From the NCBI RefSeq assembly GCF_023278565.1, contig NC_064678.1, forward strand, positions 4,030,001 to 4,094,000: a DNA stretch of 64,000 nt, written 5' to 3'. Position numbers and translations under genes: made by a program. Of this stretch, positions 33,977 to 44,946 are shown one piece after another. How positions within the stretch are numbered: position 1 is the first letter of the stretch; every line of letters starts with the position of its first letter. This stretch comes from Colletotrichum lupini (Eukaryota > Ascomycota > Sordariomycetes > Glomerellales > Glomerellaceae). Below the pieces are notes generated by a model. The model saw nothing but the letters and a program-made list of their open reading frames with translations. It was not told the origin of the DNA and did not search any database.

Positions 33977-36253
33977 TTACCTGGCGTTGTTTTGGGAACG
34001 GTACTGCGCAGGGCTGGCATTGTTCTGGTTGCGGTACTGGTTGTGATTGTTGGCACCAAGCGTTGATGCAGAGCCGTTGTACGGGCTTGGGGTGCGAGTA
34101 GGCCCTTGTCCATAGGGGTTGCGGTTGTCTGCCGGGAAGAGAGGCATCGAAGGGTCCACTGGTGAGTGCGGCGCCTGGCCGTGCTGTTGACCTCCGGGAC
34201 GCTGAGAGTGCTGAGAGGGCGCAGCTGACTGGGCAGTCGATGGCGGCAAAGCAACACCAGAGGGGTCCGCTCGGCGACGCATGGACTCAGAAGAGATGGA
34301 GTCATTGTCGTCATCGAGGTCGAGTCCCTTGTTGTAGTGGGCCTTGTCACCTCGGGCAGTCGCAGCCAACGCGTCCAACTCAGTAGTGGTGTTGAGCTGG
34401 GTCTGGGACTTCATGAAGGAGGCTCGGTCATCGGCCATGAACTGGTAGCGAGCATCAGGGTTCTTGCGGAAGTAGATCAATGTGCTGCTGACAATAACAA
34501 GCAGCAGCAGGATCAGAGCGAAAGCCGCGTTGGCGATGAAAAGAACCACACCGACGATACCGTTTACAAGAGCCGGGGCACCGAAAACGTCGGAGAAGAT
34601 GAGCAGGAAAACGGCGTTGAGGAAGTTCATGACGCAGATGGCAATGTTGAACGAGTTGGTGCTCTTATCCATCCAAGGGCGCAAAACACTGGCAGCGATG
34701 AGCGCAGCAGCCTCAATGATGACGAAGGCAATGGCCTGAATGGTTCCGTTGCGCTGGGCAAAGGCGACGAACATTCCCTTGACAACAGTGTAGCCAAGCG
34801 TAGGGACGATGAAGTAGTATGCCGAAGCGCGGAACTGAACGTAGAGGAAACCCCACTTGTTAAGGGCCTGCGGGTCCGAGAAGAGGATGTAGGCCGGGTT
34901 GCGATGCATGGCCACGGAGCGACGCGCGATTCTGATAACCTTGAAGGAAGCCCATCCGAGGGTGAGAGCCATACCGAAGAGGAAGAAGACAGCGAGAACA
35001 ACCTCAGCCGCGGAGTCAGCCTGGGTGAACTCCCAGAGGCAGAGAATCGTCATTTGGGGGAAACCAATCAACGTCATACGGAAGAGGATTCCCTTCAGGA
35101 CAGTGAACCAGCCGTTGCGGAACTCGAGGAACTTCTCGCTCTTCATCCACTTCTGTCGGACAGCCAACTCGCAGAATCCCTTGAAGGCGGCGACGCCAAG
35201 AACGGTGAAGATGACGAAAACGCAGAAGAAGGACAAGCCAGTCATGAAGAGATTAGTCGATTCGATCTTGGCGCGGAAGGCAACTCTCTGGATTCCGAAC
35301 ACGATGTAGCTGCCGGAGGAAAGCTGAATGTTGGCTCTCTTGGCGATGATGGAGGGAACGGAAGAAATGCCACGCTTGGCCATTCTGGCGGCGGAAAGGG
35401 CCCAATCCATGGAACGCTTCTCAACCTGGACAGAAGTGGTCGTCAAGGAGTTGAGGAGAGTGGAAGGAGTTCCACCAGTTGCCCGCTGGTACCATGTGAA
35501 TATATCCTGCATGAACTGGACGCGGATGATACCCATAGACCAAACGAAGTCCTGAGTCCATGACTGGACAATAGGCGGCAGGTGAACACCGGTGAGACCA
35601 ACAATAGCCTGAGACTGGAAGTAGCCGAAAAGCGATAGCGTGTTGGCGGCAACGTGGGCAGCGGTGTTGGTGTGACCGAGACCAGAAATAACGGCGGAAG
35701 AGATCAGTCCCAAGCCGGCGATGATGGCGGTAGCCCACTTGACACCAATCAAGTCGACAGTCTTTCCGTTGGAAATATCAGCCTCAACGCAAGCCACACT
35801 AGTGGAGGTGTCGGTCAAGTTGACGAAGACACGGACGGTAGCGTCGAGATCGGGAATGTTGTAGGCAATGCCCGGAATCTGGCCAACGGCATCCTCACCA
35901 ACAGGCAAGTTGAAGTTCATGGTGATCTTTCCGGCAGTCATGGGGCACAGACCAGCGAGGTTGATGCTGCAGGGGTCAACAGTGCGCCTCAGGAACTCGT
36001 AGCCGTAAGCCGAAATAGAGACATCAAAGACAATGCTGCCCTGAACAGAGGAGACGGCGACAATGTTGATTGCGGCACTTCCATTGCCGGGGGTGAAGAC
36101 AACGTTGAACAGACTGGCTGTGAAGCTGGAATCATCCTGGCAGGTGTTGAGAGAGTTTGACTGGAGCAACTGCTCAGCAGCAAGGACTGGCGTAGTGAGG
36201 TAGGTGGCCAGGGTGCCGAGCAGAAGCAACGGCTTAGCGAGTGACAACCTCAT
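33977..36253 (-). CDS. TRP-like/flavin carrier (FLC) family membrane protein
   Basis: Single exon, 758 residues, with a start in perfect context (CCACCATGAGG). An N-terminal signal peptide (about 1-25, cleavage near VLA-AEQ) is followed by a lumenal ML-like domain with paired cysteines (to about 165), then roughly nine transmembrane helices with the layout of the fungal TRP-like domain, and a cytosolic tail from about 620 rich in Ser, Pro, Gln and Asn. This order (signal, ML-like, TRP) matches yeast Flc1-3 and Schizosaccharomyces Pkd2-type proteins, which act in the ER or plasma membrane in calcium handling, FAD transport and cell-wall integrity. The tail ends in an Asn/Gln-rich segment of low complexity. 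The + strand over this gene is also open for 408 codons, which is a codon-bias shadow. Which FLC paralogue it represents is not determined. Confidence 0.85.
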   Translation of the reverse strand: MRLSLAKPLLLLGTLATYLTTPVLAAEQLLQSNSLNTCQDDSSFTASLFNVVFTPGNGSAAINIVAVSSVQGSIVFDVSISAYGYEFLRRTVDPCSINLAGLCPMTAGKITMNFNLPVGEDAVGQIPGIAYNIPDLDATVRVFVNLTDTSTSVACVEADISNGKTVDLIGVKWATAIIAGLGLISSAVISGLGHTNTAAHVAANTLSLFGYFQSQAIVGLTGVHLPPIVQSWTQDFVWSMGIIRVQFMQDIFTWYQRATGGTPSTLLNSLTTTSVQVEKRSMDWALSAARMAKRGISSVPSIIAKRANIQLSSGSYIVFGIQRVAFRAKIESTNLFMTGLSFFCVFVIFTVLGVAAFKGFCELAVRQKWMKSEKFLEFRNGWFTVLKGILFRMTLIGFPQMTILCLWEFTQADSAAEVVLAVFFLFGMALTLGWASFKVIRIARRSVAMHRNPAYILFSDPQALNKWGFLYVQFRASAYYFIVPTLGYTVVKGMFVAFAQRNGTIQAIAFVIIEAAALIAASVLRPWMDKSTNSFNIAICVMNFLNAVFLLIFSDVFGAPALVNGIVGVVLFIANAAFALILLLLVIVSSTLIYFRKNPDARYQFMADDRASFMKSQTQLNTTTELDALAATARGDKAHYNKGLDLDDDNDSISSESMRRRADPSGVALPPSTAQSAAPSQHSQRPGGQQHGQAPHSPVDPSMPLFPADNRNPYGQGPTRTPSPYNGSASTLGANNHNQYRNQNNASPAQYRSQNNAR

Positions 36254-39200
36254 GGTGGGTGGTAGGTCGTCGAGATGGTCTGGGTTAGAGTAAGAGGTGA
36301 TCCGCTTGACTGTGGTCCAGTATCGTCGTTGGTAGACGATGGAGCGCGGAAGATGAAGCCGTCTAGGTCGAGAATATCATGGAGGTTGACGTCGTTCCAG
36401 ACGGTATTGGCGACAGAAGACGATTCGGTAGAAGCAAAGGGATTGATGCGGTCGTCGATCGAGCTCGAGGCCTCTGGAGTTATTTCGCAAAGGTTGGCTT
36501 GTTTTCCGTGGCAGGGGAAAAGGTGCTAGCGAAGGTTATCTGCCGACGAATTGAGGGTTTGGCGCGGTGGTTGTTCCTGTCAATCCTCCTGTTCTGGCGA
36601 AGAAAACGAAGCGAGCGACGGAGGGAATGGAGGAGTGCGTCCCTCTCGAAGGCGGCGACGGAAGAAGCGAAGGGAATGTTCGTGTCGTCGTTGTCGTCGA
36701 ATCAATCGGTAGTCGCAGGGCTAGGTGTCGACCTGAGGGAAAGGGTCGGGATTGGAGATGGGTGGGTTTGGTGGTTTTGTTGTTTGTTGCTAAAAGGAAA
36801 TTGGGAAAGGAAGGGAGAGGGAAGGGAAGCAGATCGCCAAGCGGAGGGCTGGACGGGGAAGGAAGGAGTGATGAAAGGAGGCGCCGGTGGTGGTTGCTGG
36901 ATGGCACTGTGGAGGGAGTGGCAGGTGCTTGCTGGCTGCAACCTTGGTTCCTTCCTTGGTGCGGCTTTCTCTGCTTGGGTTCGAGTGAGCGAAAGGCAAA
37001 AGCAGGACTGGACCCAAAACCAAGACGGGTGGAAGGTCGGATTCAGGGAAAACCGGGCAACAAGGGCCAGAATACGGGGGTGGAAGGATGATGGGTATAG
37101 GCAAAGGCCCAAGGGAGAGCGACGCTGTGCTGCGACAGGCGGACAGCAGGAATCCCGTGGATTGACTTGTGTCTGGTGTGTGGATGCGCCACTTTGTGGG
37201 TAGTAAAGGGGACAGGGGTGGGGGCCGTAGTACCGTACGGGGTTGCGAATGGGTGGTGTCGGCCCAGGCTGTCGTAATTTCAATCTTTGGAGCCGGGTGG
37301 TGCGTCGTCGAGGTGCGAATGTGGGATGTACCTTGGAGACACTTGGTTTTGAGCCCCCCTGTTTAAGTGGTGGAAGGGGAGAACGGGGGAACTTGGAAGG
37401 ACTTTTACACTCCCAAGGAGACACGAGGGAAGGATGAAGGAGGGAAGAAGCGAACACGCGCCCAATGGGATGAAGAAGAGGTACTGCCTGCTGAGTCTTG
37501 CTTGACGAGGCTGGAAAAGGACGCAACCGGGGACATTGAGTATACCTTCTCTTACACACGTTTCACCAGCAAGTCAGAGGTTCTCTGGCTGTACCTCCGC
37601 ATCCAAAACTGGATTCAGCTCGTATCGATCTAACAGAGCTACTTGTCTCTGGCGCGTAAAGCCGTCAGGAACGGTCCAGACGAACACGCAGCCAGCGGGA
37701 CACATGTACACACGAAGTCAACTGAAATGCTGTCTGTCACTGTTGGAATCAGCCAAGCAACACCACCAGAATCACGACTCACCACCAACAAACCACAGGC
37801 TTGCTGTTGCTGCAGTGCCCAAGGATGTATTTTGGTCGCTCATTACGAGGCAGAGCAAATTCCACACATACCAGATGCCGGGGAAACAACACAATGCCTA
37901 ATTCACGCAAACCAAACCAAACCAAACCATTCAAGCATCAACTTCAAGGTCCGAGAATTACAGATCAACATCATTTCTAGACTCTCAGCCATGATTGACG
38001 AAACAGCACATGTGGACCAGATACAACTCGGCCTACTCGATGACCCCGCTGCTACGCCAATCCATATTCTCTATAACCTTCCGCTACACCAACAGCATCA
38101 GCATCGACAACACAGACCCGATCGTCGTTCGCGTTGTCATTCACATCCTCGTCCAACTTGGCGGACTCCCGCAATCATAGCGTCATGCAAACCGACTGCC
38201 TTCCGCCATCCGAATATTCCACCTGCAGCTCTGCATGGCCAAGCCTCAAGCCTCAAGTCTACCAAGGTCATTCATCCAAATCCCCGTCCCATCTTTGCTC
38301 CCGTATCCCGTCTGCATTTCGATTCTTATTCTCTGTATCCATACGGATGCAGGTTCTTCAGCTTCTCAATCCAGCCCCCAGACACTGGCTGCAGACACGA
38401 ATGCTGACAACTAATAAACTCCCATCGGCTTAGGTACGTCGCCCCCGCCCGCCGCCGCGCTACACCGCGTACGAACATACGCACAGTCATCACCACAACC
38501 CGTTCCAGTCCAGGTCATCGTCATCGGCCTCCAGCCTCTCCTTTCTCGTAATGAATGCTGTCAACGGACTAGCCTACACAGTAAGCCTCAGATCACGCAG
38601 TCCCGGGCCTCCGAAAATTCCCAAGACTCTCCAAGACCACTTTACAATGCTTCCAAGACCTAAGCCTCCACGACAAGAAACCCAAACGGGCCCAAGTAGC
38701 TACTGCTGGCATGTTCCCTCGCCCGCTCTCATCTCAAGCACCTCCGCGACACGGGGTGTTTGGGTGTCGCCTAGCCTCAGACATCAGACAAGACCACCTC
38801 GAGAAACAGGAACACGGCACCACGACCAGAGGAAGAAGCGGCACGCACTAGACCGAGCCAAAGAAGAAGGCTAACCCACAGCTCATTTCCATTCTTCTGT
38901 TTCTCTCGTCGAGTTCAGTCTCTGTAGTCTGCACTGCCACGATCAACTCTCTCCAAAGGGCACGCGTACGTACGCATTACTCCAGCAGACCATGCCACGC
39001 CGGGGTATCTTGCCTGCTCACACCTGAAATGCCGGCTCCCGGGAGAGCGAGTGCGACCGAAGGCTTCAGTGGTGACCAGTCACTGGTGTCTACCCAGCCC
39101 GATGCCCACTGAACAGGCTCGACGTCACAAATCCATGCCCCCCGGCTTGCGTGGTTTCGTCCCAACGGGACAGAACCTGGCCGGGGTCGTTCCTAAGGAA

Positions 39201-39699
39201 AAGGGAATCACGAGCCTGAGACGTCTAAAAATGGCCCAGCCGCCCCAACGGCGGTTGGCAGGCTACCGTTGCGAGGCTGAGCCGTCCAGCGGGCCGTGGA
39301 CTCTTGGAAATCGCCTATACGAAAATTGATGAGAAAACAAAAGACAAAATGGAAGGCTTCTCAGAACGCTTTCTTGAGGCTGCTGTCTGCCAGCCTTCAC
39401 CCTGTAACATGTTCTGCAGCACCATGACTTTCCTCACACTGACAGCTCACCGCGGCACACCGAGCCGAGCGACCTAGACCATTTTTCCGGCTCACGATGG
39501 AGACGGATGAGCGATGGACCAACAAGATTTCCAAGGCTAACGCTGATGATCGACGAGCATCCAATGTTTTGGGCTGATGAACCGCTGGTCCGTCGTTACA
39601 GACTTTCCAGTGAGTGAATATCCCAACTTTGCTCAGTAACAATTCCAGTTGCAGGTCCGGGCACGAGAGGCTGTGTTCGTTCACCTTGCCTTTTTACCT
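36254..39699. other. Promoter and leader of the FLC-like gene, then intergenic sequence
   Basis: On the minus strand, from the start codon up to about 37.5 kb, the sequence is very C/T-rich (G/A-rich on +), as in a long fungal 5' leader; long open frames on both strands there are low complexity. From 37.5 to 39.7 kb nothing recognisable is seen. A short AAACC tandem repeat lies near 37912-37932. Confidence 0.5.
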
Positions 39700-39701
39700 T
39701 A

Positions 39702-40208
39702 CAGTGAGGACCCATTAGTTTCAATACACCTACCCAGTGCGTCAGCGTAAACCCACTAACTTCATTATACTAATATAAGTAATATCTCTACTATTTAAGT
39801 AACAATTATAGCTAAGAAAATTCTCAAAAATATTTTACTATAGAAATAATATAGAACTTATTTTAATAAAATTTTAGAATTTTTCTTTACTACTTAAATA
39901 AGAATTAAAAAACTAGTACCCGAGTTTTTTAAAAACGTACTAACAAATACAGTATTATTCGCACTTTTAACGCCCTATAATCCATTATAAGTAAAATCTA
40001 TTTTATCTTATTTTAAAAAAATTTAATAACACAGCGAATTTAATATAAAACTTAATATAACTTTTTAATATTATGAATTAATACTTAATCTATTATATTA
40101 CGTTTTTATTCTTATTTTATTGTTATGCTTAATGCTTATTTTTACTGTTGAAAATCCATGATTTTGGGGGATACTGTGCGCTGTATGGACACTAATGGGT
40201 CCCCACTG
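39702..40208. mobile_element. MITE of Tc1/mariner type with impala/mimp-like terminal repeats and AT-rich core
   Basis: Terminal inverted repeats flank a 507-bp element. Including the flanking TA, the left end 39700-39728 matches the reverse complement of 40182-40210 at 26 of 29 positions. Both ends begin CAGTG and are bounded by TA, the target duplication expected for Tc1/mariner. The core (about 39765-40150) is extremely AT-rich, unlike all flanking DNA, and has no open frame. From memory, the TIR resembles those of Fusarium impala and its mimp miniatures (CAGTGGG...AAGTTTGAATAC), sharing about 21 of 27 positions. The G-to-A difference between ends and the AT-rich core fit RIP damage. It encodes no transposase, so it would depend on an autonomous relative elsewhere. 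Confidence 0.8.
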
Positions 40209-40210
40209 TA

Positions 40211-42309
40211 TGTTGCTTATGCAGGGCTTCCCGCCGACAAGAAGCCAATTGCGACGCTGCCCGAACCTTGTTCTCATCCGTCTGGCTCCCTCCCTCGCAC
40301 AGTCCTCGACTACTCTCTCAGAGTCTGCGAGTCTTCATCCTCGTTGGTCCCTCCCGAGACGCGGATCCTCCGTGCATCGCCACGATTGAGATTTCTGGCT
40401 TCGAGCGTGTTCCGGCTCGCTCTAGACGAGCGCACATCAAACGGCACTCAGAAACAATTCCATCTCCCTTTGCAGCTCCCTTCTCCGCAAAACCCACATT
40501 TTCAAATCTCGTCAGAGTGGTCAGCGTGCCAGCGGTGCCAGTGTGGCAGCAACCCGCCAGCAACGCGTGCTTCGGGGCCCGGTGTTACGCTGAAAATCAC
40601 AATCCCTTCCCAGTCTGGCGGCAACTCATCTCCAATCGTTTAGCCAAAATAAACATTGCTGGTGGGAACCCGTCACAATCCACACCCACTGTTCACGGCA
40701 TCGACAGCAATGGGGGTGACGAAGTTTTCCCATAATCGCTCATCAATGATCAATCTCCAGACCTGGGGCCCGCATGCCACCTGCAGACTTTCCTTGCGTC
40801 GTTTAACATCGACTGCCATGTGTCTCGGAACATTTGACTCGTACCATCATGCCTTAGCCTCCCTTGAGGAATTTTGCAATAATGGCTTGTTCCTTGCAGC
40901 ATATTGCTTCTTCTATCCTTCCCTCTCTCATTATTCCAAGGCAACAAATTCTGTCATAAGAGGAAGGGAGGGAAAAAACACAATTCCGCCAATATTCCCA
41001 CCTTGCAATTATATGCTCATTTATCGACAACCTTAATCTATGTCATGCTGCTCAAGGTCCAGGGTCTGAGATACTCCATACACGTTATAACACAAAATTT
41101 AGCACTCGCCCCGAAAACGAAGAGGCGACTTCTCTCCTCGTAAGGCCGGTTCTGTCCATCCGCAGATAAATGACCCGACGCCTTAAAATAAATCACGAAC
41201 GCCTTACCATAACATGGAAGATCGTCCGCTTCCGTTGAGGGAATCCATAAATGCCATTCAATTCTCTACAGGCGGCGGAGTTCCTGAGAAAAGTGGCATG
41301 AGGTCGGAAAGGAATTCTAGCGCAACACATTGACGGTTTGACCCTGGGAGTCGCGCGTACATTCTCAGCTTAGACTGTCAGTTTACTGAAGACAAGGAAT
41401 CGACGTTGTGTGCATAATTTCCCTGCAGCGTGATGTCAGCGTCGCCCGCGAAGACCAGTTTGTGAGGATGTTCAACTAGAAATCCTGAAAAGTCGCCGAC
41501 CTACCAATGCTATTGAAATAGACAGATTGACCGAGTAGTCAATTGGTAGATACAGCCAGAGGGGATCGGTTCATTTGATCCGAACCCGGTTTCTTTTCCC
41601 TCGTATCGCGATAAAGTGTACCAGCCCGTCGACCTCGCGACAAAACAGAGGCCTGGTGATCAACCAACCAAACTGGCAATGGCGGCGAGCCACTCCCGCT
41701 CACTAACACGGGGGATCGACAGGGCAACCGGCGACATGGCTGTCTTTTACCAGACCAGACCGGCTTACGATATTCGTATGGCGTACGGCATGTCACGATT
41801 TCTACGAGTATCTGATTCGGCTCGATAACGCACTCTGTATGGGCACGCTCTTTCCATCGGTGAGATTCTTCATTATATGGCAGAAGTGTGAAGTGGCATT
41901 CATTACATTCCCTTCATCTATCAAAATCGATTCTGTATGCATGCGGTACGCTCAATCGCTGTACTCGTAAAGCCAAAAAAAAGCTCCTCAAACACCCACC
42001 ACCGTGAACCCAAAAACCCGCATGCATCTTCATCAAATGCGTCTAATTCCCACCATATTTCATGTGAAAATGTAAAACCATAAAACTCCCGCCTCCTTTC
42101 CCACTCTGTACTGCTCCTTTCCGAGTGAAATGAACGCCTTCGTGCTCGTTTTCATGTGATTCATCTCCAGGCAGCAGCTTAAACCACCCCTTTCCATGAG
42201 CAATCCAATTCAACTGCCGCACCTTTCCCCCTTCGTAGTTCATCTCAACGCCTTTTTTTTTTTTTTTCCATCTCGCTCTCGCGGTTTGTATGTTCCACGG
42301 TAACGATAT
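40211..42309. other. Intergenic region between the MITE and the DUF3433 gene
   Basis: No supported gene. A frame starting at 40158 begins inside the MITE and runs into flanking DNA, so it is not a native gene. A T15 run (42253-42267) lies just downstream of the DUF3433 stop, and the rest of 41.9-42.3 kb is probably its 3' UTR. Confidence 0.5.
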
Positions 42310-44946
42310 TCAATCATATTGATCCCACTGCTGGTTCCACGGCTTATTTGTCCCCTGGAAATCCATACCGTGCTTATAGTACCCCAACAGCTCCTCCTCG
42401 TCGACGCCGCAGTGCGTCTGCCCATCGCGGCCCTCGAACCAGCCCAACCCGTACGTCTTGCCGAGTCCCTCGAGGTACCGCGCCATCTCGGCATTGCTCA
42501 TACGCGCCGTGTTGACAAAGTCGTAAATCATCTTGCTCTGGTGGATGAAGGCGAGGTGCGACGAAATGGTGTTGGGCTGCCGCGGCAGGAACGGGTGCCG
42601 CCGCCGGAGGAACACGATGGTCGCGACGGTGCCCATGTACACGAGGATGAAGGTCGCCAGGCCGTACGAGATCCAAAAAGACGATACGGTTTCCTGTCCG
42701 GCGTTGATGCCGCCGAGGTCCGGGCCGTCGTCCTCGACGCCGTGGTGACCGCCGGGTCGATCCTGCTGGTCCGGCGGCGGGGCGTAGGCGGCGTCGAGGA
42801 ACTCTGTGCCCACGACCGTGGCCAGGCTGGTCAGCAGCACCGTCAGGACCTCGGCCATCATGCTGCCGAATCCGACGAGGAACATGAGCGTGTGGGCGTT
42901 GAGGAAGGCGTGGAACGGCATCAGGGCGAACGGCATGGCCGTGTAGTCGAGCGTGAGCGTCTTGGACGGCGAGTGCCTCTTTGACAGGATGTAATACGGC
43001 TCCATCATGCGCATGTCGGTCTCGAGGCCGCCCCAGCCGAGCTTTATGCAGACGGCCAGGGCGGTCACGACCCACGGCGCTTTGGACGTGATGATGCTGG
43101 CGCTGGAGAAGAGAAACACCGGGATGAAGCCCGTGAAGAGGGCGATGCCGATGACGAACGGGAGGAAGCCGCCGAGCCGCAGGGATCGCGGGTGCGGGTT
43201 CTGCGAGAGGTGGTCGTCGCGGTACTTGTCGGTATCCTGCGACGACACGGGGTTCTCGTCGTCGGGGGCCAGCGACGCGTTGCGCAAGACGTAGCGGCGG
43301 TGCTTCAGCTTGTCGTGGATGTCGCGGTGGCTCACGACGTCCAGGTCCGCAAAGTCCACGAGGATGTGACTGACGACCGCCATGGACGCGAGACCTGCAA
43401 TGCCCTTGACGTCGGCCAACAGGCCAGACCTTCTCCTTTGGAGGATGTAGAAGAGGATGCAGCCGCAGAGGGCGCAGACGCAGAGGGTGGAGGATAGCAG
43501 CCTCGACCAGATGGCATTCAGTTTGATCTCTTTGTCGCCGTTGGGATGCGCAAGGCGTGTAGCCCTGTCGGGATATAGAAAGAAGGACGCAGCGCCAAAG
43601 GTTGGCACCAACGACACAGCCAGGGAGGTCGCGATGGAAGACACAGCGACCGCAAAGTGCCGCAGTTTGATCGCTCGGAAAGGCCGCAGCCAGCTCAGGC
43701 TGGTGACATAGTCAACGTTGATGGACTCGGCTGCAAGTGCACCTCCTTCTTTCGAAAGCTGATAGTACGCTTCGAGGCGCTTCACTTCAAAGTCGGTGAC
43801 CTGCCACAACACGCCGTACGTAACGGAGAGGATAGTCGGCAGGAACTTGACGGCGAAGTACTCGAGCCCCGGAACATCGGCGGGACTTTTGAACTTGACC
43901 AGAGGATGAGTCTGCGATCTCTGGTAAAGAAACTCGACCATGACGGCGAGGGCAACCGACAGAACGATCAAAGCGGTGAGATATGGCCATCTCATCGAAA
44001 ATGGCTTCCAGTTGGGCTGCGGGTAAAAGACCTGTGTCCTCTGGCTCCTGTTGACGGGGAACGTGGCGTGCCGTATACTAGCATCGTCGCCCATGATGCT
44101 CGGTCCCGCGACAACGCTGAGATCGACCTGGTCTACCTGCCGTCGAGCGGCCTCCTCGGGGGTGTCTCCGATGATGACCTCAATGACCTTCCCCTGCTTA
44201 TTAGCCTCATCCTGGCCGCGGTCCTTGATGGTGGCTGCACGACCCAACTTCTGACGACGAGAAAAGGACCGCGTAAGGGAGGACCTCTTAGGCAGCGGGG
44301 ACGACGAGAGCAGATCCTCGCCCTTGATCGTGGTGTCCGGCCTGAACCCGGCCCCGAGACCACCGGTGAGATGACCGCTCGCCTCCTGCTCCTGCAATCT
44401 TCCAAGGAACGCATCTTCTTGATAGCCCATCGGGCCAAGCGCAGCAGTTACATCGAAAATGGGTTCGGTATCGGGAACCGACTCGTACTGCGACGATTGG
44501 CCTATGGGTGCGGCGGAGCGCAGGAGGGAGAGGTCATGCTCTTCCTCGGGGATGGTCTCGTGACCGCGTCGCGATGGTGCGCGACCAACATTCCGCCTCA
44601 AGTGCGAGGGCGTTCTAGGGATATCAGGGCCGGAAGGCGGAGGCAGGGACGCATATCCGGCAGCACCAGTGTAGGAGAAGGATGCGGTCCAGGTGGAAGT
44701 CGTCGAGGGTCGCCGGTGAAGTTGATGGTCCGGGTTGTGCGGTGACGGCGAAGTGTGATTAGAGTAGGACTGGAGCGAGACCAGGGAATCCCTCCCACGA
44801 ATTGCTGCCGAATGATGCCCGTCGTAAGGAGCGCTCTCAAAATCGCTGACGTCGGACACGTTGGAACTCTGGTGCGCCAGTCGTGGTCTCTGCTGCGGCG
44901 CGTCTGGAGGTTGGTAAGAAGCACCAAAGCCTCTATTGTGCGCCAT
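42310..44946 (-). CDS. DUF3433 domain membrane protein
   Basis: Single exon, 878 residues, with start context AACAATGGCG. The first 310 or so residues are disordered, Ser/Pro/Arg-rich and likely cytosolic. A first hydrophobic helix lies at about 321-340. There follows a segment with the DUF3433 pattern (PTILSVTYGVLWQVTDFEVKR, then EAYYQLSK and a Leu-rich stretch) over about 360-450, with further helices. A second, similar unit occurs around 620-720 (KLGWGGLETDMRMMEPYYILSK). The C-terminus has two or three more helices and a short tail. The paired repeats separated by a soluble loop are the usual architecture for this fungal family, which has no established function. The antisense frame (43657-44745) is a codon-bias shadow. 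The adjacent tRNA and upstream DNA give no functional hint. Confidence 0.8.
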   Translation of the reverse strand: MAHNRGFGASYQPPDAPQQRPRLAHQSSNVSDVSDFESAPYDGHHSAAIRGRDSLVSLQSYSNHTSPSPHNPDHQLHRRPSTTSTWTASFSYTGAAGYASLPPPSGPDIPRTPSHLRRNVGRAPSRRGHETIPEEEHDLSLLRSAAPIGQSSQYESVPDTEPIFDVTAALGPMGYQEDAFLGRLQEQEASGHLTGGLGAGFRPDTTIKGEDLLSSSPLPKRSSLTRSFSRRQKLGRAATIKDRGQDEANKQGKVIEVIIGDTPEEAARRQVDQVDLSVVAGPSIMGDDASIRHATFPVNRSQRTQVFYPQPNWKPFSMRWPYLTALIVLSVALAVMVEFLYQRSQTHPLVKFKSPADVPGLEYFAVKFLPTILSVTYGVLWQVTDFEVKRLEAYYQLSKEGGALAAESINVDYVTSLSWLRPFRAIKLRHFAVAVSSIATSLAVSLVPTFGAASFFLYPDRATRLAHPNGDKEIKLNAIWSRLLSSTLCVCALCGCILFYILQRRRSGLLADVKGIAGLASMAVVSHILVDFADLDVVSHRDIHDKLKHRRYVLRNASLAPDDENPVSSQDTDKYRDDHLSQNPHPRSLRLGGFLPFVIGIALFTGFIPVFLFSSASIITSKAPWVVTALAVCIKLGWGGLETDMRMMEPYYILSKRHSPSKTLTLDYTAMPFALMPFHAFLNAHTLMFLVGFGSMMAEVLTVLLTSLATVVGTEFLDAAYAPPPDQQDRPGGHHGVEDDGPDLGGINAGQETVSSFWISYGLATFILVYMGTVATIVFLRRRHPFLPRQPNTISSHLAFIHQSKMIYDFVNTARMSNAEMARYLEGLGKTYGLGWFEGRDGQTHCGVDEEELLGYYKHGMDFQGTNKPWNQQWDQYD

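Noticed and set aside
34337..35563. A 408-codon open frame on + antisense to the FLC-like gene
   Set aside because: It lies wholly within a clear minus-strand gene with signal peptide and helices. Its acidic, repetitive composition is what strong C-ending codon bias produces on the opposite strand.
36379..37559. Long frames on both strands (274 codons on +, 285 on -) upstream of the FLC-like gene
   Set aside because: Both are low complexity from a purine- or pyrimidine-rich 5' leader and have no domain.
40158..40643. An ATG-started 161-codon + frame at the right edge of the MITE
   Set aside because: It starts inside the transposon end and reads through the terminal repeat into flanking DNA, so it cannot be an ancestral gene; no motif is present.
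43657..44745. A 362-codon + frame antisense to the DUF3433 gene
   Set aside because: It is a shadow of the supported minus-strand gene, without motif or ATG-context support.
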